32,235 bases of DNA from contig JAKLKE010000025.1 in NCBI GenBank assembly GCA_023150775.1, positions 1 to 32,235 of the forward strand. The letters run 5' to 3'. The position numbers and the translations under genes were made by a program. Every line of letters begins with the position of its first letter. Within the stretch, counting starts at the first letter, position 1. This DNA is from Myxococcota bacterium. Lineage in GTDB: Bacteria; Myxococcota_A; UBA796; CAJQPC01. This document shows positions 16,943 to 24,668 of this stretch, piece after piece. The notes below the pieces were generated by a model. That model made no database searches. It saw nothing but the letters and a program-made list of their open reading frames with translations, and had not been told where the DNA came from.

Positions 16943-18184
16943 CTACTCCGCTTCAAACGTCACGAACATCGTCGTGAGGCACATCTCATCGCCGGTGCCT
17001 TCGCCCCAGCGGGTGTCCTCGGTACGATCCGAGGCGTCATAGGTGCAGCTCAGACGCACCTTGTCGTTCATCTCCAGGGCCACGGGCTCGGTGAACTCGT
17101 AGCCGAACTGCCAGTTGAAGTCCCAGCGGGGCACGTCGATGAGGCAGGTCTCGGTGCCGTCCTCACGCACCAAGGTGGCGTTTAAGGACTCGCCGAGGGT
17201 GTGCATGTGGGGGCCGATGTCGTGCAGGCGCAGACGACCGGGCAGATCGCCCACATACCGCTTCACCATGCTCTCGCTCTCCTCTGTGTGGGATTCGGCG
17301 CCCGCGGGGATGTCGAGGCGCGGGGTCACCCAGAAGAAGGAGTAGAGCTCGTCTTGAACCTCGGGCTCCACCCGCAGGAGCACCTCGGTGGCGTCGGCGG
17401 CGTCGGGGGAGCCGCTGTTGTTGTAGTGCATCTGGATGACGATGGGGCGCCCGGCGGGCAGCGCGATGCCCGTGCCCTCGGGGTACTCCGCCGACCACGA
17501 GCCCGGCGCCCAGGCCGCGAGCATGGAGCTGTTCACCCGGGCGTCGCCGTAGCAGGTGTAGCCGTCGCCCTCTTCAGCGGCGTCCAAGGCCAGGGCTTGA
17601 TCAACCGCGGCGTCGTTTGAGGGCAAATACAAGATCATGTGATGAACGATCTCAGGATCGCTGGGGATGATCTGGTAGCCGGTCACGAAGCCGTCGGTGG
17701 CCACCTGGGGATCGACCACAAAGCAGCGGTAGTCGTCGTCGCTGCCCTCAAAGTCGGGGGCGTAGGGCTGGGCGATGGCGACGGAGTGGGTGGGGTTGTT
17801 GAGCACGTCCTCCACGGGCTCAAAGGCGGGGAGCGCCGTCGAGGCGTCACCCTCGGGCTTGCCGGCCTCGACCCAGGCGCGGATCGTGTCGATCTCCTCC
17901 TGGGCGAGCCAGCGGGAGCCCTCATACGAGTTGCAGTCGTCGGACGCGAGCCAAGGGGGCATCCGCCGGGTCTCGACGCTATCGACGATCTGCGCGCCGA
18001 GGATCGACACCTCGTCGTAGCTGTTGAGCGTGAACGGCGCGATCTGCCCGGCGCTGTGGCAGCCCTCGCAGCGGGCGCGGAGGATCGGCGCCACGTCGGC
18101 GTGGTAGGTGGGGCCGTGCTGGTCCACGGTGAAGGAGGGGTCGGGGTCACCGCAGGCGATCAAGCTGAGGAGGGAGAGGATCAC
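16943..18184 (-). CDS. Lipoprotein with cytochrome c motif and copper monooxygenase-like (PHM-type) domain
   Basis: The 413-residue protein has a haem c motif C39-E-G-C-H43 and a possible distal Met M75 in 'RRMPPW'. The region from about 125 resembles the two copper-binding halves of PHM/DBH-type ascorbate-dependent monooxygenases: H181-H182 in 'IVHHMILY', H253 in 'QMHYNN', and H326-M-H328 in 'GPHMHTLG'. This combination is frequent in myxobacterial lipoproteins and suggests a periplasmic electron-transfer or oxidation role; the substrate is unknown. The GTG at 18184 has GGAG 8 bases upstream. The signal is unusually short, with C11 in 'SLIAC' as the likely lipidated residue and no basic residues before it. 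The frame stays open to 18775, but that part is opposite the cupin gene. Confidence 0.85.
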   Translation of the reverse strand: MILSLLSLIACGDPDPSFTVDQHGPTYHADVAPILRARCEGCHSAGQIAPFTLNSYDEVSILGAQIVDSVETRRMPPWLASDDCNSYEGSRWLAQEEIDTIRAWVEAGKPEGDASTALPAFEPVEDVLNNPTHSVAIAQPYAPDFEGSDDDYRCFVVDPQVATDGFVTGYQIIPSDPEIVHHMILYLPSNDAAVDQALALDAAEEGDGYTCYGDARVNSSMLAAWAPGSWSAEYPEGTGIALPAGRPIVIQMHYNNSGSPDAADATEVLLRVEPEVQDELYSFFWVTPRLDIPAGAESHTEESESMVKRYVGDLPGRLRLHDIGPHMHTLGESLNATLVREDGTETCLIDVPRWDFNWQFGYEFTEPVALEMNDKVRLSCTYDASDRTEDTRWGEGTGDEMCLTTMFVTFEAE

Positions 18185-18268
18185 GAGGGGACTCCGAGGT
18201 CGGTGGGATGACGGAGAGCGTAACCTCCGCAGGCCGGGGTGGTATGGTAGGCCACGAGCGGAGCGACG

Positions 18269-18661
18269 ATGCGTGGCGTGAGCGTGCTGCCAGTTCAGAC
18301 CTTCAGCGACCCTCGGGGCGTCCTGGAGAAGCTCTGCCCCGCGCCGGTCGCCGGAGAGGTCTACCTCGTGCGGGTGGCCCCCGGCGCCTCCCGGGGCCAT
18401 CACCTGCACCGCCGCATGGGGGAGTGGTTCACCGCCATCAGCGGGCGCGGGCTCTTGGGGCTCTTCGCGCCAGAGACCGGCGAGCTTGAGCACCTGCCCC
18501 TTGACGGCGCCCGGGTCTACGTGCCGCCGGGCGTGGCCCACGCTTTGTTTGCTGAAGAGGGCGAGGCGCCGTGGGTCGTGCTCGCCTGCGCCGAGGGCGG
18601 CCACGATCCCGAGGACGTGGAGCGTGTGGACGTTCCGGCGCCAGGAGGTGAGCGGTGGTGA
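18269..18661 (+). CDS. RmlC/WxcM-like cupin protein
   Basis: The 130-residue single-cupin protein has the pattern 'GEVYLVRVAPGASRGHHLHRRM' (about residues 29-50), with metal- or substrate-facing histidines, and 'VYVPPGVAHALF' (about 87-98). The spacing resembles the C-terminal cupins of nucleotide-sugar epimerases and ketoisomerases (RmlC, FdtA/WxcM type), so a role in sugar metabolism is plausible but unproven. The ATG has GGAG 5 bases upstream. It diverges from the haem/copper lipoprotein across 84 bases. Its last codons and stop lie inside the first unit of a 48-base tandem repeat, so the C-terminus may have been reshaped by the repeat. Confidence 0.8.
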   Translation: MRGVSVLPVQTFSDPRGVLEKLCPAPVAGEVYLVRVAPGASRGHHLHRRMGEWFTAISGRGLLGLFAPETGELEHLPLDGARVYVPPGVAHALFAEEGEAPWVVLACAEGGHDPEDVERVDVPAPGGERW

Positions 18662-18797
18662 TTCGGGGGGAGGAGCTGTGGAGGCGTGACGAAGGGATGT
18701 TGGTGGTGATTCGGAGGAACGAACCACAGAGGCGTGACGCAGGAGCGTCTGTGGTGTCGCGAGGGAACGAACCACAGAGGCACAGAGTTCACAGAGG
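18654..18797. repeat. Three degenerate 48-base tandem repeat units
   Basis: Units begin at 18654, 18702 and 18750. Shared blocks are GGTGGTGATTCGG (units 1 and 2), GGAACGAACCACAGAGG and GAGGCGTGACG. Unit 1 contains the stop codon of the cupin gene. Unit 3 merges into the left arm of the inverted repeat that follows. The origin is probably local duplication of an extragenic repeat. Confidence 0.75.
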
Positions 18798-18958
18798 GAT
18801 GAACACAGAGGGCTCTGTGGCGGGGGCGAGCGGTCGCCGCGACTCGGAGGGCTGGAGGAGGCCGGTGGCGAAAGACGTTCGGTTGTTCAGCTCCGCTCAG
18901 ATCTCCACCAAGCCCTCTGTGGCCCTCCTCTGTGAACTCTGTGCCTCTGTGGTTCGTT
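18766..18958. repeat. Extragenic inverted repeat of the CACAGAGG type
   Basis: A 32-base arm at 18766-18797 is an exact reverse complement of 18927-18958, with 129 bases between. Weaker similarity extends inward to about 18820 and 18905. The arms are built from ACAGAG-type direct repeats (ACCACAGAGG, CACAGAG, TTCACAGAGG). Together with the tandem units, this fills most of the roughly 409-base gene-free stretch between the cupin and the membrane protein. The remaining 110 bases to 19070 show nothing recognisable. An open frame (18655-19074) crosses the region but has the composition typical of translated repeats of this kind and is not called a gene. Confidence 0.85.
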
Positions 18959-19070
18959 CTCCGTGTCTGTACGGCGCCTCGAACGGGGCTCGGCCGATGG
19001 GGGAGGGGAGAGCGGCTTCCCCACGCGCAGTTGAGGCCCTCCGCTCCTCCAGCGCCTCCCCGGCGCGGCC

Positions 19071-20852
19071 ATGAGCGCCCTCGGCCTCGCGCTCTTGGCC
19101 TGGGCGGCGCGCACGAACGGCGCTCCGGGCTGGCTCGTCTGCGTCTTGGTGCTCCCGGCGGTGTTGTGGGCGCCGGGGCTGGGGCTCGCGCGGCGGCTCG
19201 GCGGTGGCCGGGCCACGGGGCTGCAGGTCGCCATCGACGCGGCCTGGATCTCCGCGCTCCTCGCCGTGGTCAGCGTCTCGATCACCCGGGCCCTGGGCGC
19301 CGCGCCGGAGCTGGTCCTGGGCCTCTCGGCCTTGTGGGGGCTCATCGGCGCGGGCCTTGGACACCGGGCGCCTTGGCCTCCGCACAGCCCGCGCGGGGCC
19401 TGGGGCGCGGTGCTGGGCGTGGTGCTCGCGCTCGTCGCCCTGATCGTCTGGCGCGGGGAAGACCTACGGCGACCCCTGGACGCCTTCTGGTGGAGCCCCG
19501 ACGCTGAAGGGCTGCCTGAGACGCCTGGGGTCGTCGAGCCCGGCGCCGGGTTTGAGGAGCCCGAGATCTTGGGCTGGCCCGAGCAGCGCGCCATGCGGTT
19601 TGTAGACCCAGAGGGCGACGGCGGACGCTTACGAGTCGGCTCAGAGGGGGCCGCGCTCTTGCTGCTCCGGGGGCCCGTCGGCGCGCGGCTGCAGGTCGGC
19701 GACGCGGCGCCTGTGGAGATCACCGCCGATGTGACCGAGGTCGAGGAGGAGGGCGCGGTGCCCCGTTACCTCAGCCACGGCGTCGTCGCGGCCTTGATCC
19801 CGCTGCGTCCGGGGGAGCTGCCGGTCACGATCACCGGGGTGAACGGCCCGGCGGAGCTCGCGCTCATCCCCGGTCGCGACGGGGTGTGGAGCCTCCACGC
19901 CGTCGGCGCCTACCGTTTTGTGCATTATTACCAGCTCCTCAACATCGTCGAGAACCTGCGCTGGGCCGAGGAGCTGTGGGTGAGCCGCGCGCTGACGGTC
20001 AACCAGCCGCCTCTGTGGAGTTACCCCCTCGCCGTGGCCACGGGCCTGGGCGCGCCGGGGCTCATGGGCGCGAACGCCCTGCTCTTGGGGGTGCTGCTGC
20101 TCCTCGGCGCGGCCTGCGCCCAGCTCATCGCCACACACAGTCCAGAGGCCCCGGCGCCCGCCTGGGCCCTGCCGGCCTTGGCCGCGGTCACCGTGGGTCA
20201 TCTGATGATCGAGCCCGGCTCGACCACCTTCCCCGACCCGCTCTACGCCGCGGCGATGGTGAGCGGCGTGGCCGCCTTGGGCGCGCCCTGGCGTTTTGGG
20301 GCGGTGGGTGTGCTCTCTGGGGCGCTGCGATACCCCGGCGTGGTGGCCTTGAGCCTCTTCTGGGCGGTGGGCGCGGCCTTGGGGATGGTCAACCGCAGGC
20401 CGATCTTGGCCCTGTGGGGGCTCACCGGGGCCGTGGGGCTCGTGATCGGGGCCTTCGCCTTGCTCACCGGGCAGCTCAGCGAGTGGGTAAAGATCTTGTG
20501 GTTTGAGACGGGGCCTGAACATTACCACGGGGAGCTGAGCCCGAGCGCGCTTCTGCCCCGGGTGCCCGAGTTTTATGCGACCTGGCTGTGGTACACCGGT
20601 GGCGGGCTGCTCTGCGCCTTGCCGCTGGCGGGCAAGGGGGCGCGTCTGTGCGCCATCGGCGCCGGGCTCTACTCGTTGATGTTGTGTACGATCGACCATC
20701 ACCCGACGCACTACTTCTTGCCACTGATCGCGCTCTCGGCCTGCGCCGTGGCCTGTAACGCCGCGGCCTTGGAGCGCCCGGCCTTCCGCTGGGGCCTGCC
20801 GAGCCTGGCGATCATCGGTGGTCTGTGGTTTTTGGGCCAGGGGGCCGTGTGA
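19071..20852 (+). CDS. Polytopic membrane protein, GT-C glycosyltransferase-like
   Basis: The 593-residue protein has about a dozen hydrophobic helices. Two or three helices at the N-terminus and one at about 110-125 precede a soluble, beta-rich segment at about 130-280 that should be periplasmic. A second helical bundle (about 330-593) follows. Visible GT-C-like features are 'NQPPLWSYPLAVATGL', 'DPLYAAAMVSG' and 'LSGALRYPGVVAL'. No clear catalytic DE/DD motif is seen in the first loop, so enzymatic activity is uncertain. The ATG at 19071 lacks a good ribosome site. The following gene overlaps its stop by 4 bases and also encodes a GT-C-like protein, so the two probably act together in envelope glycan or lipid modification. 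Confidence 0.75.
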   Translation: MSALGLALLAWAARTNGAPGWLVCVLVLPAVLWAPGLGLARRLGGGRATGLQVAIDAAWISALLAVVSVSITRALGAAPELVLGLSALWGLIGAGLGHRAPWPPHSPRGAWGAVLGVVLALVALIVWRGEDLRRPLDAFWWSPDAEGLPETPGVVEPGAGFEEPEILGWPEQRAMRFVDPEGDGGRLRVGSEGAALLLLRGPVGARLQVGDAAPVEITADVTEVEEEGAVPRYLSHGVVAALIPLRPGELPVTITGVNGPAELALIPGRDGVWSLHAVGAYRFVHYYQLLNIVENLRWAEELWVSRALTVNQPPLWSYPLAVATGLGAPGLMGANALLLGVLLLLGAACAQLIATHSPEAPAPAWALPALAAVTVGHLMIEPGSTTFPDPLYAAAMVSGVAALGAPWRFGAVGVLSGALRYPGVVALSLFWAVGAALGMVNRRPILALWGLTGAVGLVIGAFALLTGQLSEWVKILWFETGPEHYHGELSPSALLPRVPEFYATWLWYTGGGLLCALPLAGKGARLCAIGAGLYSLMLCTIDHHPTHYFLPLIALSACAVACNAAALERPAFRWGLPSLAIIGGLWFLGQGAV

Positions 20853-22291
20853 GTCAAGAACAAGGCGTAAAATCACGGGCAGACCTCGGCCTCGGCGCCC
20901 TCGCCCTGGGCGTCGTCGCGCTCGTCGTGGGCCTCCAGGCGCGGTGGCTGGGCCGAGATCAGCTCCTGCGAGACGGCGACGAGGAGGGCCACGTCGGCGC
21001 CGCCGAGCTGTTTCTGCACGATCTTCTGGCGGGGGACGTGTCGAGCTTCATCGCCCGGCTCCTGTGGGAGGACATGGGGGATTACCCGAGCCTCTACCCC
21101 GGCCTCGTCGGCCTGTGGTGGTGGGGGATGGGCGGCGGGCCGCCTGAAGCCGTCGCGGTGCGGGCGGTGAACAGCGTGTTCTTGGGCCTCGCCGGGCTCG
21201 GGGTGCTGGGCCTGGGGCGGCGGCTGGGGCTCGGCTGGGGTGCGGCGGCCTTGGCGGGGGCGCTCACCCTGGCGCTGCCGCTCAACCTCGGGCTCTCCCG
21301 GGCGTTTATGCCTGAAGGGGCGCTCACGGCGCTCACGGCGCTCACGCTCTGGGCGGCGACGGGGCTCCGGGAGCGGCGTTTCCTGATGCCCGCCGTGGGG
21401 GTTGGGCTGGGCCTGGGGCTCGCCGCGCTCACCAAACAGACGGCGCCGCTCTTTGTGCTGCCGGGGCTCTTCGCCTTGGCGAGGCCGGGGCCTTGGATCA
21501 TCTGGGCGGCGGTGGGGGCGAGCGTCGCCGCGCCGTGGTGGGCGCTGAACTTTGAGGAGCAGCGCGCCTACGCGGCGAGCTCTGTGGTGTATGAGGTCGA
21601 AGGCAGCGCGCTCAGCCAGGCGTTTTATTACCCTCGGGTCTTGTGGGAGGGCGCCTTGGGGCCCGTGTGGGTCCTCGTCGCCGTCGTCGCCGCCGCGCTG
21701 GCCCTGCGCGAGACGACGACACGCCGCCTCGCCGTCGTCGCCTTGAGCTGGACCTTGGGGGGCCTCCTGCTCCTCACCCTGATCCCCAAAAAATACGATC
21801 GACTCGCCGCGCCGCTGCTCCCCGGTCTGGCGTTGGTGATCGGCGCCGCCGCGATGACCCGGCCCCGCTTTGGCCTCGCCGCCTTGGGCCTCGTGGGCTG
21901 GAGCGGGTGGATGTCTGAGGCGGAGACCCCGTTCAACACCCCGAGCGAGGCCGAGCGGGCGTTTCACCCCGGCTGCCCCCAGCGCTGGTTACGCCCGCCG
22001 TCCCCTGAGGGTGACCTGGGAATCCAGGCCGTGGTGCGCGCCGTCGCCGAGCGACCACCCTCAAGCCTCGCCGTGGTGGGCTCCTTGGACATCCCCTGCG
22101 CCGTGCAGACGACCTTTCCTTGGGAGCAGCAACTCGGCCCCGCCCTGCGCCGCGCCGGGGTGGACGTGCCCGAGGCGAGCCCCGAGGCCGCGGGCCTCAC
22201 GATCATCCTTGGACCGGCGGGGGAGGGGGCGGGGGAGCTCATCGTGCCGATCCCAACCCTCGGGGCTGAGGCGACCCTCGACTGGCGCTGA
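20849..22291 (+). CDS. GT-C-type membrane glycosyltransferase (PMT/ArnT-like)
   Basis: The 480-residue protein has a hydrophobic helix at about 12-30, followed at once by an acidic loop motif D44-E-E-x-H48, the usual place for catalytic acids in the PMT/ArnT/GT39-GT83 families. About ten more helices follow, with 'ALTKQTAPLFVLPGLF' and 'IPKKYDRLAAPLLPGLALV' loops typical of polyprenyl-phosphate-sugar-dependent transferases. The last 100 residues form a soluble tail. The GTG at 20849 is chosen because it overlaps the upstream stop (GTGA coupling); an earlier in-frame GTG at 20825 lies deep in the previous gene. The sugar and acceptor are unknown. A possible intrinsic terminator follows. Confidence 0.8.
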   Translation: MSQEQGVKSRADLGLGALALGVVALVVGLQARWLGRDQLLRDGDEEGHVGAAELFLHDLLAGDVSSFIARLLWEDMGDYPSLYPGLVGLWWWGMGGGPPEAVAVRAVNSVFLGLAGLGVLGLGRRLGLGWGAAALAGALTLALPLNLGLSRAFMPEGALTALTALTLWAATGLRERRFLMPAVGVGLGLGLAALTKQTAPLFVLPGLFALARPGPWIIWAAVGASVAAPWWALNFEEQRAYAASSVVYEVEGSALSQAFYYPRVLWEGALGPVWVLVAVVAAALALRETTTRRLAVVALSWTLGGLLLLTLIPKKYDRLAAPLLPGLALVIGAAAMTRPRFGLAALGLVGWSGWMSEAETPFNTPSEAERAFHPGCPQRWLRPPSPEGDLGIQAVVRAVAERPPSSLAVVGSLDIPCAVQTTFPWEQQLGPALRRAGVDVPEASPEAAGLTIILGPAGEGAGELIVPIPTLGAEATLDWR

Positions 22292-22302
22292 GGGCGGCTC
22301 AA

Positions 22303-22335
22303 GGATCCTCTCCACGGGGTCCCCCAAACTTTTTT
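22303..22335 (+). terminator. Possible intrinsic terminator after the GT-C gene pair
   Basis: GGATCC (22303-22308) can pair with GGGTCC (22317-22322) with one G-U pair and an 8-base loop. A T-run at 22330-22335 follows 7 bases later. The gap makes it weaker than a classic terminator. Confidence 0.4.
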
Positions 22336-22340
22336 CGAGC

Positions 22341-22352
22341 ATACTTAAGTAT
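22341..22352. promoter_or_regulatory. 12-base perfect palindrome in an AT-rich leader
   Basis: ATACTTAAGTAT is a perfect palindrome in an AT-rich island (about 22324-22370) about 75 bases before the Rpn-like gene. The island is probably that gene's promoter region, and the palindrome is a candidate operator. I could not fix a convincing -35/-10 pair. Confidence 0.4.
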
Positions 22353-22426
22353 TGTGAGTTAGCATATTCTGGTGAGCGCGACCCGGCGTCGTTGGCTATG
22401 GCTCTCCTCGTCCCGAGGGCCGCCCG

Positions 22427-23455
22427 ATGCCGTCGTTCACCCATGAGTGCCTGATCGAGCTCTTCCGCGCTCGACCTCTGCTCGCCGCCGAGCTGCTCGG
22501 CTGGGCGGGCATCCTACGCCTCGGGGAGGTGCGTGAGGCCACGGTCATCGACGCCTCGCTCACCGTGCCGACGCCGACGGAGCTGCGCGCGGACGGCGTG
22601 ATCTGGGTGAGCGGCGGGGAGGACCTCTCGGCGATCCTGGAGGTGCAGCTCCGCCCCGATCCCCAGAAGCGGCAGAGCTGGCCGCTGTACCTCGCCAGCC
22701 AGCACGCCCGGCGGCCCGCGCCCTCGGTGATCCTCGTCGTCACCTTGGACGAGGCCACGGCGAGCTGGGCGGCGGCGCCGATCGTCCTCGGGCCGGGCTC
22801 CGTCGTCACCCCCGTCGTGTTTGGTCCAAGGCAGATCCCGCTCTTGCTCGATCCCAAGATCGTCCGGGAGAACCCCGAGGCCGCGGTGCTCTCCGCCTTG
22901 GCCCACGCCAAAGGCCCCGACGCCGTCGAGGTCAGCCTCCTCGCGCTGCAGGCCGTCCAGCGCAACCCCTTGCTCAATGAGGACAAGACGGTACAATATA
23001 CCGAGATGCTCCTCTCTGCCCTCTCGCTGAGCGCACGGGCGCTCCTGGAGAAAAAGATGTACCTCAAGAGCTTCGATCCCCAGACCGAGTACGTCAAACG
23101 TTGGGTCAAAGAGCGTGAGGAGTACATCAGCCGTGGCATCGCCGAAGGGATCGCCGCAGAGATGGCCGAGCGGCTCCCCAAAGCGGTCGCCGAGGAGCTC
23201 CCGAAAGCGGTCGCCGCCGAGGTCGCGCGTATTGTCGCGGAGGAGGTCTCCCGCGTTCGCGCCGAAGAGCTCGCCCGCATCCGCGCGGAGGAGCTTGCCC
23301 GCATCCGCGCGGAGGAGCTCGCCCGCGTTCGTGCAGAGAAGGTTGATAAAGCCGTCGCCGAGAAGCTCGCCCGCCTTCATGCGGAGGAGGCCGCCCGTAT
23401 CCGCGCCGAGGAGACCGCGCGTGTTCAGGCCGAAGAGCTCACCCCCGCCGAGTAG
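22427..23455 (+). CDS. Rpn-like PD-(D/E)XK nuclease-family protein with C-terminal octapeptide repeats
   Basis: The 342-residue protein starts 'MPSFTHECLIELFR', typical of a family common in actinobacteria and myxobacteria that is related to Rpn/transposase-like PD-(D/E)XK nucleases. Candidate active-site residues are D56 in 'LRADGVIW' and E72-V-Q74 in 'ILEVQL', followed by basic K81-R82 and 'SWPLYLA'. Residues about 180-240 are helical. From about residue 248 to the end runs a string of eight-residue units such as 'EELARIRA', predicted to form a long charged helix. Rpn proteins are DNA endonucleases linked to recombination and phage defence; activity here is inferred. The stop at 23453 may be premature, since a similar peptide continues out of frame downstream. 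Upstream lies an AT-rich leader, unlike the neighbouring genes. Confidence 0.75.
   Translation: MPSFTHECLIELFRARPLLAAELLGWAGILRLGEVREATVIDASLTVPTPTELRADGVIWVSGGEDLSAILEVQLRPDPQKRQSWPLYLASQHARRPAPSVILVVTLDEATASWAAAPIVLGPGSVVTPVVFGPRQIPLLLDPKIVRENPEAAVLSALAHAKGPDAVEVSLLALQAVQRNPLLNEDKTVQYTEMLLSALSLSARALLEKKMYLKSFDPQTEYVKRWVKEREEYISRGIAEGIAAEMAERLPKAVAEELPKAVAAEVARIVAEEVSRVRAEELARIRAEELARIRAEELARVRAEKVDKAVAEKLARLHAEEAARIRAEETARVQAEELTPAE
23168..23455 (+). repeat. 24-base in-frame tandem repeat encoding octapeptides
   Basis: Twelve consecutive 24-base units run from 23168 to the stop codon. Units starting at 23264, 23288 and 23312 are nearly identical at DNA level (GAGGAGCTCGCCCGC followed by ATCCGCGCG or GTTCGTGCA). 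Outer units are more diverged. The encoded units follow an (E/A)(E/K)xxxxxA pattern. Such arrays change copy number by slippage without shifting frame. Confidence 0.85.
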
Positions 23456-23577
23456 ACCACGATCACGTTCAAGCTGAGGAGCTGGCCCACGAGGCGACCC
23501 TCCTCCTCTTTGCCCAGCGCCGCGCCTTGCTCGCTGAGGTCCGCGCGGTGCGCTCCAGCGGCGGTCGTTCCGCGTGA
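23456..23577 (+). pseudogene. Out-of-frame continuation of the Rpn-like reading frame
   Basis: After the Rpn-like stop, a second frame reads 'HDHVQAEELAHEATLLLF...' to a TGA at 23575-23577. 'VQAEEL' repeats the peptide that ends the annotated protein, and the rest keeps the Ala/Leu/Glu/Arg composition of coding sequence. Adding one base within the C-run at about 23441-23445 would join the two frames and extend the protein by about 38 residues. It may be a frameshift remnant, a programmed or phase-variable end, or an assembly error. From here to 23706 I see no other gene. Confidence 0.45.
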
Positions 23578-23706
23578 CGCCCCCTGGGCTCGCCGCCTAC
23601 GACTCGGCGCCCTCGCTCTGGGCGCTTGTGCGACCCCGCTGAGCTTTCTTCATTTTGGTCGGTCAAGCTGTGGTAAGGTCCTCGGCTCCTTCGAGGTCTG
23701 CCGCCC

Positions 23707-24663
23707 ATGCTCCTCACGCTCGCTCTGCTCCTCGCCCCCGCCCAAGCCGCTGACCTTTGGTTCGGCGGCTCCCTCGACGCCGCCTTAGACCTCAGCCCCG
23801 GCAGCCTCTCTGTGCCGACCATGGGTGAGGTTGACTTCCGAATGCAGCAGGGCAAGGTGTTTGTGCGGGTGGACGTCGACCTCTGGACCGACCTCGCCTC
23901 CCCGAGCCTGCTCCAGCCCTATCCGCCGGAGTGGGCCATGGTGCAGGTGGGCACCGAGGGCCCCATCGTGCGCGCCGGCATCCACAACCCGAACATCGGG
24001 CTTGAGGACTGGGACTACCGCATGAACTACCTGCCGACCTACTCCAACTACTTCAACGGCGCGAGCCCGGGGCGCCTGCTCGGCGCGGAGCTCGCCTGGC
24101 ACTTCGAGAACGACGCCGAGGTGTTTGTGTGGGGTGGCTCGGACATGGACTTCGGCTGGGCTGAGGGGGAGGTCTTGCCCGAGCCGGTCTGGACAGCCGG
24201 CGTCGGCGTGTCCGCCGAGGCGGAGCTGTGGTCCACCTGGACCGGCTTCGTGACCTACCCCCAAGACGGCTTCTACGCCCTGTTTTACTCCGGTGAGGTC
24301 TACCCCCACGAGCTGCTCACCGTGGCCCTCGACGGCGGCGCGGGCGTGTCCGCGGGCAGCCCCTTCGCCGGGGGCCAGCTCGTCGTCGTCGGGATGCCCG
24401 AGGCCTCGGTGAACCCGACCGTGCGGGGTGAGGTGAACCTTGACCCCGACCTCGCCTTGGGATCTTACGCCGACACCGGGGTCTATCGCAGCGCCGTGAG
24501 CGCGGGCGGCAAGGTCACGATCCGCGACTGGCTGCAGGTCATGGCTGAAGGCAAGCTCATGTGGTCCGCCAAAGAGGCCCAGATGTCGCCAGGCGTGTTT
24601 GTGGCGCTGAACCTGTTCCGCCCCGAGCCGAGCTACTATTCTGCCGTCTACGACGAGGAGTGA
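23707..24663 (+). CDS. Outer-membrane beta-barrel (porin-like) protein
   Basis: The 318-residue protein begins with a signal peptide 'MLLTLALLLAPAQAA'. It then shows alternating aromatic and hydrophobic strands, many Tyr/Trp and Gly residues and few cysteines, as expected for a beta barrel. Recognisable pieces are 'GIHNPNIGLEDWDYRMNYLPTYSNYF' and strands near the end such as 'VSAGGKVTIRDWLQVMAEGKLMW'. It is like porin-like barrels that are often annotated as hypothetical in this group. It ends 5 bases before the fused ABC transporter gene, so it is probably the outer-membrane entry port for that system. A TAAGGT at 23674 may be a -10 element, but a -35 at proper spacing is not clear. Confidence 0.75.
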   Translation: MLLTLALLLAPAQAADLWFGGSLDAALDLSPGSLSVPTMGEVDFRMQQGKVFVRVDVDLWTDLASPSLLQPYPPEWAMVQVGTEGPIVRAGIHNPNIGLEDWDYRMNYLPTYSNYFNGASPGRLLGAELAWHFENDAEVFVWGGSDMDFGWAEGEVLPEPVWTAGVGVSAEAELWSTWTGFVTYPQDGFYALFYSGEVYPHELLTVALDGGAGVSAGSPFAGGQLVVVGMPEASVNPTVRGEVNLDPDLALGSYADTGVYRSAVSAGGKVTIRDWLQVMAEGKLMWSAKEAQMSPGVFVALNLFRPEPSYYSAVYDEE

Positions 24664-24668
24664 CACAG

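Noticed and set aside
18185-18775. N-terminal extension of the haem/copper lipoprotein
   Set aside because: It runs antisense to the cupin gene and would bury the lipoprotein signal inside the chain.
18654-18958. Repeat cluster considered as a CRISPR array
   Set aside because: The units are contiguous or inverted, with no regular unique spacers and no cas genes nearby.
18655-19074. Open frame of 139 codons between the cupin and membrane genes
   Set aside because: It translates the CACAGAGG repeats ('NEPQRHRVHRG', 'LCELCASVV'), a common false gene call for this repeat type.
20873-21967. Minus-strand open frame of 364 codons opposite the second GT-C gene
   Set aside because: Pro/Arg/Gln-rich shadow sequence with no ribosome site.
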